In this document: positions 44,887-54,870 of the stretch, one piece after another
Layout of the letters: the number at the start of each line of letters is the position of its first letter
Numbering within the stretch: the stretch's first letter is position 1
Source: Paenibacillus sp. BJ-4
GTDB lineage: Bacteria; Bacillota; Bacilli; Paenibacillales; Paenibacillaceae
Reading direction: 5' to 3'
NCBI RefSeq assembly: GCF_020404765.1
Contig: NZ_JAIVEM010000072.1
Coordinates: 124,001-188,000, forward strand
DNA length: 64,000 nt
Notes under the pieces: generated by a model
What the model was told of the DNA's origin: nothing
Seen by the model: only the letters and a program-made list of their open reading frames with translations
Database searches by the model: none
Translations under genes and position numbers: made by a program

Positions 44887-45734
44887 TTGTCACCATCCAT
44901 TAACAGGCATCTGATTACGACTTCCTACGAACATTCGAATACGGTGAAGTCAAACGAGAATGGATTAGATAACACGGGTCACACGACACACAAGAAATCT
45001 AACGATTCACTCGAATTGAGCAAGGAATTTGCAGAATACGCGAGAGGATGCAGGCTTCACTACCTACTGAAAACTACAGTAACGTTTACAGCAGTAACGA
45101 TTACAACAAAATTCAGGAACCCTTTACGCTGACTACGGACCAACAGAAAACACTATTGTCTGATCTGCAAAGCTACCTGACGTATTCAGGTACTTCCTCT
45201 GATTCAGATGAGCTTACCAGCAGCACGAAAAACCCATTGGCCTCGATTACCGACTTATTATCGGGTTTCGATCTTTCCACGGCAACGGATAAGGAGGTAT
45301 CAGATCTATTCGATAAGGTAGCAGAAACGATTCAAAATAATCGTCCTGCACCGCCGTCTGAAGGGGGCTCATTCCAGCCTGAAGCTGATAGCAGTGGTCT
45401 GCCTCCGATGATGCAAGCCATGGGCGGAATTATGCCTCCATTTGCATGGAATATCCAAGAAGCCTCCAACCAAGAGGATAACAGTACCGCATCTGAACAA
45501 GAGCTTACGGTAGATGAAAAAAGATCCTTGCTGAGTGATTTGCAAAGCATCCTGAGTTCCAGTCCTGTATCCGGGTCGACCACTTCGGAGAATGATCAAG
45601 AAACAGATCTGCTCTCTGCCCTGAAAAACGCAATGGGAAATACGGACGAATCGAATGCAACAGATGAAGAAATATCAGCTTTATTTGATAAAATCGCTAA
45701 GGTTTTTGAGCAATCTGTTTCATCGTCATCTTAG
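44887..45734 (+). pseudogene. Frameshifted protein with internal tandem repeat
   Basis: Reading starts at TTG 44887 (GAGGGG 7 bases upstream) and continues to EFAEYARG, where the frame breaks; it resumes as MQASLPTENYSN at 45048. One missing base in GAGAGGATG (about 45042-45048) explains it and restores AEYAREMQAS. The protein would have about 282 residues. Two tandem repeats of about 70 residues are clear, each with LLSDLQS, DLLS and ATDxEhSxLFDKhA. No signal peptide. The family is unknown to me. Confidence 0.65.
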
Positions 45735-45825
45735 AGATTCCGGTGCAGTATCATGACTTAAAACGATTTTAAAACGGGCTATTCCACAATTGCAAACCTA
45801 CATTTTATAAAGGTGGAAAAATGAT

Positions 45826-45963
45826 ATGAATATTTCATCGACATCCAGCAGTTCTATATCTGTTGCAAGCACTTCACCTTCATCCAGCACTAACGATACA
45901 GCCAGCCTGGAAAAGAGAAAGGCCCAACTTGAAGCGCAATACAATACAGATGATAGATTTTGA
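45826..45963 (+). CDS. Short FlxA-like N-terminal fragment
   Basis: A 45-residue frame after AAAGGTGGAAAA. A Ser/Thr-rich start (SSTSSSSISVASTSPSS) is followed by LEKRKAQLEAQ, which resembles the start of FlxA-like coiled-coil proteins, usually twice as long. It stops after YNTDDRF. It may be a truncated gene; it lies directly after the disrupted repeat protein. Confidence 0.45.
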   Translation: MNISSTSSSSISVASTSPSSSTNDTASLEKRKAQLEAQYNTDDRF

Positions 45964-46292
45964 AGATAGCAGGCTCTCCGCACACCGGAGGGTCTGCTCT
46001 TTTAGCATTCAGCAATTCTTCAGTGGGCGCTATGGATAACGGACACACGATTTATTATGATGCAAGTGCGAGTGCAAATAGCTGGTTGAACGGGAAGACG
46101 ATTATTTGTCCGGCGGCGGCAAACTGACTCCAGTCAGCAATGGATGAGCAGCTTGCCCTACATACATCCAAAGAGCAACCCTGGATACAGACTCTCAAAA
46201 TGAAGTAAGTGACTATGTATAGAAAAATATATACAATAAATAACAGTAGAACCCCGTTTTAATGCACATTTGAAAATTGGAGGGCTTATATC
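45964..46292. other. Gene debris, 329 bases
   Basis: Short open stretches such as GHTIYYDASASANSWLNGKT (about 46035-46095) and MDEQLALHTSKEQPW (46140-46208) look like coding remnants in different frames, but no gene is intact. A CGCACACCGGAGGGTCTGC segment near 45975 forms no clear terminator. Confidence 0.35.
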
Positions 46293-46721
46293 ATGTCGCT
46301 GAAAACTCAAATGAGTCGAAGTAGTAGGGATGAAGCGCGTTTAGTCAGAAACAAATTGATTGAATTTAATGCGAAACATGTACCTGAAGATGTTCGAACC
46401 CGATATGAAGAGATTAATCTTACCCTTAAAAATGAAGATGGTCAGATCATTGGCGGTCTCTTAAGTGTAATGTGTTGGAACTGGGTGGAGGTTGATATTT
46501 TGTGGATAGATCAGCACTACAGAGGAGCGGGCTACGGCTCGCAGCTGCTTGGTGAAATCGAACAAATCGCTAAAAACAAAGGGTGTACTTTTATTCAGCT
46601 CAATACGTTTACTTTTCAAGCACCTGAATTTTATGAAAAGCATGGGTACGAAGTGGTTGGCGTCATTGATGATGCTCCCCGAGGCAGTAAACACTATTAT
46701 TACAAGAAAAATATCCAATGA
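46293..46721 (+). CDS. GNAT acetyltransferase
   Basis: A 142-residue GNAT protein. LKNEDGQIIGGLLSVMCWNWVEVDILWIDQHYRGAGYGSQLL carries the acetyl-CoA loop (RGAGYG), and the C-terminal FYEKHGYEVVGV is typical. The group resembles small-molecule acetyltransferases of the YobR/YitI kind. TTGGAGGG precedes the ATG. A 12-base gap separates it from the next gene, a likely operon. Confidence 0.88.
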   Translation: MSLKTQMSRSSRDEARLVRNKLIEFNAKHVPEDVRTRYEEINLTLKNEDGQIIGGLLSVMCWNWVEVDILWIDQHYRGAGYGSQLLGEIEQIAKNKGCTFIQLNTFTFQAPEFYEKHGYEVVGVIDDAPRGSKHYYYKKNIQ

Positions 46722-46733
46722 GGACTCCATAAT

Positions 46734-47195
46734 ATGCGTCTACAGATCAAGGAATTAAATAAAGATCATAAAATAATGGTCCGTAGGAATGGCGAGGAAA
46801 AAGTGTACGGCTATTGGGCTTATTTTGGACATGAAATGACTTCAGGCTATGCGTATGTTATTCCGTATGGACAAAGCTTGGAAAAACTGGTTCCGGGCTG
46901 TGTTATTTCAGTTGAAACCTCTCACGTCCGCGTAGAAGGGTTCAGAAGGCTGGAAGCTGCTGAATTGACAGGGATTTTTAGACCTCAGGAAAAGTCAGGC
47001 GACTATTGGATTCAAGGAACGATATATCAAGTGATGCGCAACGAAGCAGGTGGGATGGACTGCCTGGAGATTGTTGTGGGAGACGCTTCGTTTATTTTGG
47101 ATGCTGACGAGATGAATTGTGATGTAAATGTTGACGTGGGTGATGGCGTTGCCTTTGAAATCATAGGCTTGCAGTTGTTTGATGAGGGATTATAA
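46734..47195 (+). CDS. Conserved hypothetical protein
   Basis: A 153-residue soluble protein not recognised. It appears to be all-beta (YGYWAYFGHEMTSGYAYVIPYGQSL, DYWIQGTIYQVMRN), without cysteine pairs or catalytic motifs. It follows the GNAT gene closely. GAGGACTCC gives a moderate ribosome site. Confidence 0.6.
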   Translation: MRLQIKELNKDHKIMVRRNGEEKVYGYWAYFGHEMTSGYAYVIPYGQSLEKLVPGCVISVETSHVRVEGFRRLEAAELTGIFRPQEKSGDYWIQGTIYQVMRNEAGGMDCLEIVVGDASFILDADEMNCDVNVDVGDGVAFEIIGLQLFDEGL

Positions 47196-47279
47196 CAGTT
47201 CGTGCGATTGACTGGATAGAGATAAGGTGATAAGCACCAACTGATGATTTGAAAGGATGGATCCGAAAAGAGGTGACAT

Positions 47280-48089
47280 ATGTCCAATAATAATAGTAAA
47301 TCCAAAGCGTTGGGTGCTTTTCTGAAATCACGTAGACATCGTCTTCAGCCGGAACAGGCAGGTATTAGACATTTGCAGGGCCAGCGCAGGACACCGGGAC
47401 TCTGACGAGAAGAAGTTGCCATGCTGGCAGGTGTCAGTGCAACTTATTACACATGGCTGGAACAAGGTAGAGAATTCACAGCCTCGAAGGATATTATCGA
47501 GAATATAGGAAAAGCTCTTCAATTAACTACTGATGAGCACGCGCATCTCATTCAATTGTGGAATCCCAATGAGACGACTGCTGTGTCCTCCCCCCATACG
47601 ATGCTGAATTCACAGTGGCAAAATATTATGGATCAGTTGACTTACCCCTCCTTTATCAGTAATGAAAGAGCGGAAGTGCTTGCTTGGAATAGTGCGGCGA
47701 ACGAGGTTATTACCGATTTTTCCTCCTTGTCAGCTTCAGAACGTGTCATGATTCGATTATTGTTCGTCGATCCTGGAGTACGTAACCGTATGGTTAACTG
47801 GGAAGAGTTTGCGTCCTATTCGGTAGCTGTTTTTAGGACCTATTATGACAAGTATTTAGGAGATCCCTGGTTTGAGGAGATGGTAGAGCGGCTACGCGGG
47901 GAAAGTATGGAGTTTGACACCATGTGGAAGCAACACAAGATCCAGCTCAAAAAAGTGAACCGGGTTTCCTTTCAAATGCCTAACGCAGTGGAGGCAGTTG
48001 CTTATGATATTAATTCTTTAGCAAATATTGCGGACCACCCGGGTCTGCACATTTGTATTTACACGCCGGTTATGGAAGAGAAAATGTGA
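47280..48089 (+). pseudogene. MmyB-like XRE regulator, interrupted by TGA
   Basis: From ATG 47280 (AGAGGTGA upstream) the frame reads LGAFLKSRRHRL, then QRRTPGL, and then TGA at 47403-47405, where family members have RRTPGLRREEVA. It continues in frame as REEVAMLAGVSATYYTWLEQGRE to 48089, 269 codons in all. A CGA-to-TGA change fully explains the stop. The rest is the MmyB-type ligand-binding region. Re-initiation at ATG 47421 would give a product lacking the first helix-turn-helix part. Confidence 0.8.
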
Positions 48090-48223
48090 TCTAAGATCCA
48101 ACCTTTGCCTGGTAATGTTGTTACTAGCATAAACATACTGTGGTTGCTTTCATACGGGGCGATTAGAATGAGTACATGTTCAATCCATCCATCCATTACC
48201 CGGAGAGAAGAGGGAACCATCAT

Positions 48224-49180
<957 letters not shown>

Positions 49181-49433
49181 AAGTCTGAATATTGGCATTA
49201 TGATTAATTATGATAAGACCGTTCCTTTTTGGAGTTGCTTGGGAGTACCAGCGGCTCTACAGAAAAGCGGTCTTTTTATATGAATTCTCTCATCCAGTCT
49301 ATGGTTTGGATTATTGCGCTATATAAAATAACGCGCTAAAGTAAGAGGAATACCATATTTAACCACCCTATGCTGGTATGAAAATTTAAAGCTAGATCAT
49401 AGAGAAGAATGAATAAAGAAGGGTGTGATCAGA

Positions 49434-49914
49434 ATGACCACGGAAGTGACACACAAATTATATACCATGTGTATGATTCAGGACGGAACCAAGGTATTGC
49501 TTATGAACAGACCGGATAAAAAGGGTTTTCCGGGCTACATTGCCCCAGGAGGGAAAGTAGAGTTTCCAGAGAGTATTGAATGGGGCCATTCGTGAAGTAA
49601 AGGAAGAAACGGGATTAACGGTTAAGGAAATTGTATTTAAAGGAATTGACGAATATTGCGACCCGAGTCAAGGGCTGCGATACATGGTCTTTAACTATTT
49701 GGCTACAGCAACGGAAGGTGAACTATTGAACAATCCTCCCGAAGGAGAGCTGCTGTGGGTGGATATGAAGGAGGCGCTCAATCTGCCGATGCAGGATTGG
49801 TTTAAGCGGAGATTTCCCTTATTTTTCGAGCCGGGAACGTTCGAGGTTAGTTTTGTGTGGCTGGCGGATACTGACGAAACCCTCGAAGCAACGATTAAAA
49901 ATTATGGGGTATAG
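49434..49914 (+). pseudogene. Frameshifted Nudix hydrolase
   Basis: ATG 49434 opens a Nudix protein (LYTMCMIQDGTKVLLMNRPD, GGKVEFPESI), but the frame ends at 49596-49598. The Nudix box continues one frame over as NGAIREVKEETGL. The Nudix spacing Gx5Ex7REUxEExGU requires 7 residues between E and REV, so two bases appear to be missing near AGTATTGAATGG (49572-49583). Repaired length is 160 residues (8-oxo-dGTPase-like). Confidence 0.8.
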
Positions 49915-49916
49915 AG

Positions 49917-50924
49917 ATGACGACGACGATTTATTTTTCATCTAATCGGCTAGGAGAGGTCACGAATGATCAATTGCAGAGGGTGTTGGATCGCTTTGAT
50001 TTGGGGCGCCTGCTGTCTTCCGAAAAAACGACAGAAGGAGTGATGGGACAAACTCTCTATATTTCCTCAACGGCTGGACAGTTTGTGTTAAAGGGAAACC
50101 CGCTTTTTTCGGGACAATGGGTGGAAGAAAGGTTTATGGTGGAGCAGTTGCACACACGGACTTTAATTCCTGTACCAGCACCCTATCTGGTGGATGATAC
50201 CGAGGATATTTTCGGCTGGAGCTATGCTGTTATGCCGCGTTTATACGGTGAGCACATACATACACCCGAGCTGCAGGCAAGACTGACCTCACTGGATAAA
50301 CAGCAAATGGCAGAAATACTAGCTGCTGCCTTGTTGGAGCTCCATAGCTGGAAGGTTAAGAGCAGTGGAGAGCTGGATACAACGACTCTGGCCATTCGTC
50401 CTTTTGAAATCTCTTATCGGGCATGGTTGTATGCAAGAATTCGATACTGGCTAGAGGATGCCCGAAAATACTCGGACATTTCTGTACAGGATATGGAATG
50501 GGTAGAGGGAATATTGGAAGATTCACGTCAAGCATTTGATCAACTGGAAGCTGCCACATTTGTGATGGGAGATTTTAAACCGCAAAATGTGCTTGTGCAG
50601 AACGGAGAAAACGGCTGGAGAGTCAGTGGTCTTTTTGATTTTACGACAGCTTATTTTGGCGATGGGGTTGCAGACCTTCAGAAGATAACTACCATGTATC
50701 TGGAAAACGGCCAGGAAGAGCTGGCACAACAGTTTCTTGCCGTTTATTTCAAAGGTATGGAGGCCAAAGAAGGATTTACTGAACGATTCCGGGTGCATAT
50801 GCTTTGTCAGCAAATTCTCAACTGGGGCTGTGCCAAAGCGATGAAGCAAGTCACTTGGGATGACAAGCTCTCTTTTGCAGAATGGGCGCAAAAATTTACG
50901 GACGTTGAAATATATAAATCATAG
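49917..50924 (+). CDS. Aminoglycoside phosphotransferase-family kinase
   Basis: A 335-residue APH/ChoK-fold protein. The catalytic loop reads VMGDFKPQNVLV (GDFKPxN, with Gly in place of the more usual His before the aspartate) and the metal site is LFDFTTAYFGDGVADL. The N-lobe has a lysine in FVLKGN and a glutamate partner in VEERFMVEQL. It starts 2 bases after the Nudix stop. Resistance or small-molecule kinase function cannot be decided. Confidence 0.85.
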   Translation: MTTTIYFSSNRLGEVTNDQLQRVLDRFDLGRLLSSEKTTEGVMGQTLYISSTAGQFVLKGNPLFSGQWVEERFMVEQLHTRTLIPVPAPYLVDDTEDIFGWSYAVMPRLYGEHIHTPELQARLTSLDKQQMAEILAAALLELHSWKVKSSGELDTTTLAIRPFEISYRAWLYARIRYWLEDARKYSDISVQDMEWVEGILEDSRQAFDQLEAATFVMGDFKPQNVLVQNGENGWRVSGLFDFTTAYFGDGVADLQKITTMYLENGQEELAQQFLAVYFKGMEAKEGFTERFRVHMLCQQILNWGCAKAMKQVTWDDKLSFAEWAQKFTDVEIYKS

Positions 50925-50978
50925 TTATATAAATCATAACAGACCAATCAAGCGCATAAAGAGAAGGAAGTGAGTAGC

Positions 50979-51500
50979 ATGCAATTAGTTAGATTGGTAA
51001 AGCCCGCTCGGACATGGAAGGAAGCGTACCTTTCTTTTTATGAAGAATGGAAAAAGAGTCAGGAGCCAATGGTGCCATGGGTAATTTCTATAGAGCCATA
51101 TGATTTTGAAGAAATGCTGACGTTTTTAAGTAATCAGGAAAATGGAGTTGACCTGCCTGAAGGCTGGGTCAAAAGCTCGACCTATTGGCTTGTGAATGCA
51201 AATGAACAGGTGATTGGTGCGGTGAACATCCGGCATGATCTTAACGAACACCTATTCAATGCAGGAGGGCATATCGGTTACGGTATCCGTCCTTCGGCAC
51301 GAGGGAACAGGTATGCTGCTACCATGCTGGCCTTGGCGCTGGAGCAAGCAAAGGAGCTGGGTATTATCAAAGCTTTGGTCGTATGCGACTCCGATAATAT
51401 CGCCTCCAAAAGAACGATTCTGCGAAACGGCGGAACACCGGACAAGGATTACGTAGAGGAAGACGGAAATCTTGTTAATCGGTTTTGGATCGAGCTGTGA
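50979..51500 (+). CDS. GNAT acetyltransferase
   Basis: A 173-residue RimJ/YobR-like acetyltransferase: VIGAVNIRHDLNEHLFNAGGHIGYGIRPSARGNRYA contains the acetyl-CoA loop, followed by ALVVCDSDNIASKRTILRNGG. ATG 50979 is chosen with AAGGA 10 bases upstream; a GTG three codons earlier is possible. Substrate unknown. Confidence 0.88.
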   Translation: MQLVRLVKPARTWKEAYLSFYEEWKKSQEPMVPWVISIEPYDFEEMLTFLSNQENGVDLPEGWVKSSTYWLVNANEQVIGAVNIRHDLNEHLFNAGGHIGYGIRPSARGNRYAATMLALALEQAKELGIIKALVVCDSDNIASKRTILRNGGTPDKDYVEEDGNLVNRFWIEL

Positions 51501-51529
51501 GTGAGAAAGAGGATAATGCGCGAAGCTTA

Positions 51530-51848
51530 GACGTTCATCAATGGCGAAGCCTGGAGTATCTTTCAGCAGGAAACTCAGCCCAAGTGGAGGTATATCGGAT
51601 ATTAAAATCTCAAGGGATATGCAGTGGCTGTATCCTTATGATCCTGTGTTCAAAATGATGTACAAAAACGCTTCGGAGCATCTCCAGGTTTTGTAACACG
51701 AACCAAGATTGTGAATCAGGTGGAGCGGGTAACCGTCAACTTTAAGTGTGATGGATGGCCTGTTGAGATTTTTGGACAACCGATTCCCGTGACAAGACAA
51801 AATGGATTTCGTCATATGGTTATTGAAATTAGAAGATTGGACAGATGA
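51530..51848 (+). pseudogene. Degraded DUF4269 gene
   Basis: Pieces of a DUF4269-type (nucleotidyltransferase-like) protein: HQWRSLEYLSAGNSAQVEVYRILKS near 51530-51610, a frame-shifted LYPYDPVF near 51620-51650, then, after loss of a large middle part, VERVTVNFKCDG and WPVEIFGQPIPVTRQNGFRHM ending at TGA near 51848. The family protein has about 180 residues; about 90 remain. Confidence 0.65.
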
Positions 51849-51863
51849 AGCACTAGGGAGGTT

Positions 51864-52370
51864 GTGGACCATATCAATCCTTCTATGCATGAATTTAAAA
51901 CCATATCCAAACACAGAATGTATGATCAATATTTGGTGAAGCTGCGGGCATGCATCAAGCTTTTAGACGAACAGGGGTTATGGCACGTTGGTGAGGCGGA
52001 AACGAACAGTATTGGTGGGATCATCCATCATATTATGGTGCATGTGCGTAGAAACTCAGCCAAACTCATGGATTCGGCGATTACATACAAGCAAGGAATG
52101 GAGGATAGCTTCATACCATCCATGCAAAATAAGGAACAACTTATGGAGGAAGTAGAAGAAGCTTTTTCATCCTTCTGTGCAGCATTGGACAACACAGGCG
52201 CGATCAATATGTATGACGTTTACCATGTGGTAGAACATACGGCTTATCATCTGGGACAGATCATAGACCGGGTACAAAGATTGGCAGATCACCGTTTTCA
52301 ATTTGTGCAAAATGGACTTAATGAAAAAGCATTGCATTCGATAGTGCAGCAATCCCTGAACGGAGAATGA
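51864..52370 (+). CDS. DinB-like protein (DUF1572 type)
   Basis: A 168-residue four-helix protein with metal-binding histidines at conserved DinB-like spacing: GGIIHHIMVHVRRN, and YHVVEHTAYHLGQIIDRVQ near the end. The proposed start is GTG 51864 with AGGGAGG immediately upstream (only 2 bases spacing), so the true start is uncertain; ATG 51885 is the alternative. Members are thought to be thiol-dependent transferases. Confidence 0.75.
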   Translation: MDHINPSMHEFKTISKHRMYDQYLVKLRACIKLLDEQGLWHVGEAETNSIGGIIHHIMVHVRRNSAKLMDSAITYKQGMEDSFIPSMQNKEQLMEEVEEAFSSFCAALDNTGAINMYDVYHVVEHTAYHLGQIIDRVQRLADHRFQFVQNGLNEKALHSIVQQSLNGE

Positions 52371-52414
52371 GGGAAAGCGGCAACCTGCGTAATCGTCATG
52401 TTTTTATTTCTTAA

Positions 52415-52444
52415 TTGATATTGATAATTATTATCACTTATAAT
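52415..52444 (+). promoter_or_regulatory. Promoter with perfect Fur box
   Basis: TTGATA (52415-52420), 18 bases, TATAAT (52439-52444). The spacer contains TGATAATTATTATCA (52422-52436), a perfect match to the 7-1-7 Fur box of B. subtilis. Iron repression of the following gene is strongly implied. Confidence 0.88.
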
Positions 52445-52484
52445 GGAAGCAGACAGATTACGCTAAGGTAGGGAGAGTTGCAGA

Positions 52485-53519
52485 GTGACAGAGTCCTTGG
52501 AATTATATGATGTAACGATTATCGGCGGTGGTCCTGCCGGAATGTATACCGCATTTTATAGTGGAATGAGAGATATGAAAACCAAGCTGATCGAAGCTAA
52601 GCATGAACTGGGCGGACGGATGCGCATATACCCGGAGAAGATGATATGGGATGTTGGGGGAGTTACCCCGATTTTATGTGAAAAGCTGATCGACCAGTTG
52701 GAGCAGCAGGCGCGAACGTTCGAGCCCACGATTGTGCTGGGACAGCAGATCACAGGTTTGGAACGGAAAGCCGATGGAACCTTTCTGCTAACCTCTGCAA
52801 CAGGGGAGCAGCATTGGACTCGTACCGTTATAATGGCCGTAGGTTATGGCATTCTTAAAATGGCCAAGCTGGAGATTGAAGGGGCCGACCGTTATGAGGT
52901 TACGAACTTGCATTATACCGTGCAAGAGCTGGAGCCGTTCCGGGGCAAGCATGTCCTGATTTCCGGCGGAGGTGACTCGGCGGTAGATTGGGCGAATGAG
53001 CTGGAGTCTATTGCGGCGAGTGTGACCGTCGTACATCGTCGGGATCATTTTGGCGGACATGAGAAAAATGTAGCTCGAATGAAAGCGTCTTCGGTCCAAG
53101 TCCTCACGCCTTATGCGGTGAGTCAGCTACATAGTCACAACGGAGAAACGATTGAGCAGGTGACGATTAGTCATGTAGAGACGGGCGAAACCCAGGTGTT
53201 GAATGTCGATGCAGTAATCGTGAATCATGGCCTGAAATCCGACTTCGGCCCGATTCGGAATTGGGGGCTGGATATGAGTGAGTGGCATGCCCGGGTGAGT
53301 GAAAAGTTGGAAACGAATGTGCCGGGGATTTTCGCAGCAGGTGATTTTGTCGAGTATGGAAGCAAGCTGTATCTGATTGCAGGTACGTTCACGGATGCTG
53401 CTCTTGCACTGAACAGCGCTAAGCTATACATTGATCCCTCAGCGGACAAAGCGGCTTATGTATCCTCCCACAACAGCCGTTTCAAGGAAAAGAATCGTGA
53501 GCTGGGTGTTGTGGAGTAG
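52485..53519 (+). CDS. Ferredoxin/flavodoxin-NADP reductase, YcgT/YumC type
   Basis: A 344-residue thioredoxin-reductase-like flavoprotein without the CxxC pair. FAD binding: [25 protein letters not shown] binding: [18 protein letters not shown]; late FAD motif: [12 protein letters not shown]. This is the Bacillus-type FNR (YumC/YcgT). GTG start with GGGAGAG 8 bases upstream. The perfect Fur box points to the YcgT role, supplying electrons for iron release or assimilation. Confidence 0.92.
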   Translation: MTESLELYDVTIIGGGPAGMYTAFYSGMRDMKTKLIEAKHELGGRMRIYPEKMIWDVGGVTPILCEKLIDQLEQQARTFEPTIVLGQQITGLERKADGTFLLTSATGEQHWTRTVIMAVGYGILKMAKLEIEGADRYEVTNLHYTVQELEPFRGKHVLISGGGDSAVDWANELESIAASVTVVHRRDHFGGHEKNVARMKASSVQVLTPYAVSQLHSHNGETIEQVTISHVETGETQVLNVDAVIVNHGLKSDFGPIRNWGLDMSEWHARVSEKLETNVPGIFAAGDFVEYGSKLYLIAGTFTDAALALNSAKLYIDPSADKAAYVSSHNSRFKEKNRELGVVE

Positions 53520-53561
53520 GCATCGGAAATAGGCTGAATTGAATAAGTAGAGCATATAAAA

Positions 53562-53606
53562 GGAGCTTCCAGAGCCATTAGATGTGGTTTTGGAAGTTCT
53601 TTTTTG
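53562..53606 (+). terminator. Intrinsic terminator
   Basis: GGAGCTTCCAGAGCC pairs imperfectly with GGTTTTGGAAGTTC, followed by TTTTTT. It ends the reductase gene. Confidence 0.8.
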
Positions 53607-54037
53607 TATCGCATTTACTTCCAGATCAACAAGAATGGATGCCTTACACAATATAGAATAAAATGAAGAGGATATATAAGCTTCCCATCGCCACCGCTTC
53701 GCGCCTTGCTGGCAAAGCATCCACCTGCGGATGATGATGTGAGGTGTCAGCTTCTTTACAGCCTGATGCTGCACACCTGTCAGCAAAGTGGCTTCGTTGC
53801 TTCCCTATTTGAATAATGAGGATATGTATGCACAGGAACGTGCGTGGCATCCTTTTGGGACATCATGGGTATGAGCCAGCGATCGAGTCATTAAAAGAAG
53901 AATGAAGCACGAGATGCCGAATGGGTAGCTGGCCGCCCGTAAGGCGCTCTCGATGATTCGTAGTAAGCAAATGGTCAAGCATTAAAAATTTAAACTAGCT
54001 TGCTTATAGATAGCATGGCTGGATCGGAAGGTGACTT
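53607..54037. other. Intergenic region with gene debris
   Basis: No complete gene. A 25-codon frame, 53828-53905 (MHRNVRGILLGHHGYEPAI...), and scattered coding-like stretches near 53675-53790 suggest a decayed gene, but the family is not recognisable. Confidence 0.35.
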
Positions 54038-54703
54038 ATGGAAAAACGAACAGAGCAAGAGGAGGCTGTTTTGGCAGATATTATTCAAAAGGCAGAGCCC
54101 TTTGTACAGCAGCAGTTGGAGCATGATCACAGTGGTCACGATTGGTGGCATATTGACCGGGTAAGAAAGCTGTCCCTTACCATTGCTGCCCAAGAGGGCG
54201 CAGATTCGTTTATTTGTGAACTGGCAGCACTGCTGCATGATGTAGCCGATGAAAAATTAAATGATTCCAAACAAGCGGGGCTGGATAAAGTGGAGCAGTG
54301 GCTGCGTCTGCATGTAAGTGATCCGGATGTGATTACGCACGTGATGACCATTATTGCGACGATGTCCTACAATGGTGGCCAAAATCCGCCTATGGAGACG
54401 CTGGAGGGTCAGGTTGTACAGGATGCAGACCGATTGGATGCCCTTGGAGCGATCGGCATTGCAAGAACCTTTATGTATGCAGGCTCAAAAGGCACTATGA
54501 TGCATCACCCGGATAAAGATTTTTCACAGCACGATTATCGTGCCGCAGGCAAAAGCGCCATCTACCATTTTTACGAAAAGCTGTTGAAGCTCAAGGATTT
54601 AATGAATACCGCTTACGCCAAAGAACTGGCGGCGACCCGGCATCAATGGATGGAGATGTACCTGGAGCAATTTTATAGGGAATGGAATGTGGATGTTAAA
54701 TAA
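54038..54703 (+). CDS. HD-domain phosphohydrolase, YpgQ-like
   Basis: A 221-residue HD protein: HDHSGHDWWHIDRVRKLSL (first His), LAALLHDVADEKLND (HD motif), and VQDADRLDALGAIGIARTF (final Asp). It resembles YpgQ of B. subtilis, a manganese-dependent (deoxy)nucleotide pyrophosphohydrolase family. The full metal set is intact. GGAAGGTGAC precedes the ATG. Confidence 0.9.
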   Translation: MEKRTEQEEAVLADIIQKAEPFVQQQLEHDHSGHDWWHIDRVRKLSLTIAAQEGADSFICELAALLHDVADEKLNDSKQAGLDKVEQWLRLHVSDPDVITHVMTIIATMSYNGGQNPPMETLEGQVVQDADRLDALGAIGIARTFMYAGSKGTMMHHPDKDFSQHDYRAAGKSAIYHFYEKLLKLKDLMNTAYAKELAATRHQWMEMYLEQFYREWNVDVK

Positions 54704-54719
54704 GTGGGTGCAATAAGAT

Positions 54720-54767
54720 AAGGCTGTTTCCTCTAACCGGAGAGGAAGCGGCCTTTTATTTTTTTAT
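54720..54767 (+). terminator. Intrinsic terminator
   Basis: AAGGCTGTTTCCTCT (54720-54734) pairs with AGAGGAAGCGGCCTT (54741-54755), followed by TTATTTTTTT. Confidence 0.9.
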
Positions 54768-54807
54768 AAATGTCATATTGATGTTATTGAGAAAGTGTGC
54801 TATTTTA

Positions 54808-54834
54808 TTGTTAATATCAAAATGATAATAACAA
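54808..54834. promoter_or_regulatory. Candidate operator upstream of SPFH gene
   Basis: TTGTTAATATC (54808-54818), spacer AAAAT, GATAATAACAA (54824-54834): 10 of 11 positions are symmetric. It is 37 bases before the SPFH start. The right half resembles a Fur half-site, but the whole does not match the Fur consensus. Confidence 0.45.
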
Positions 54835-54870
54835 AATATTATAAACTGTATAGAAAGTGAGGAAGCGACT

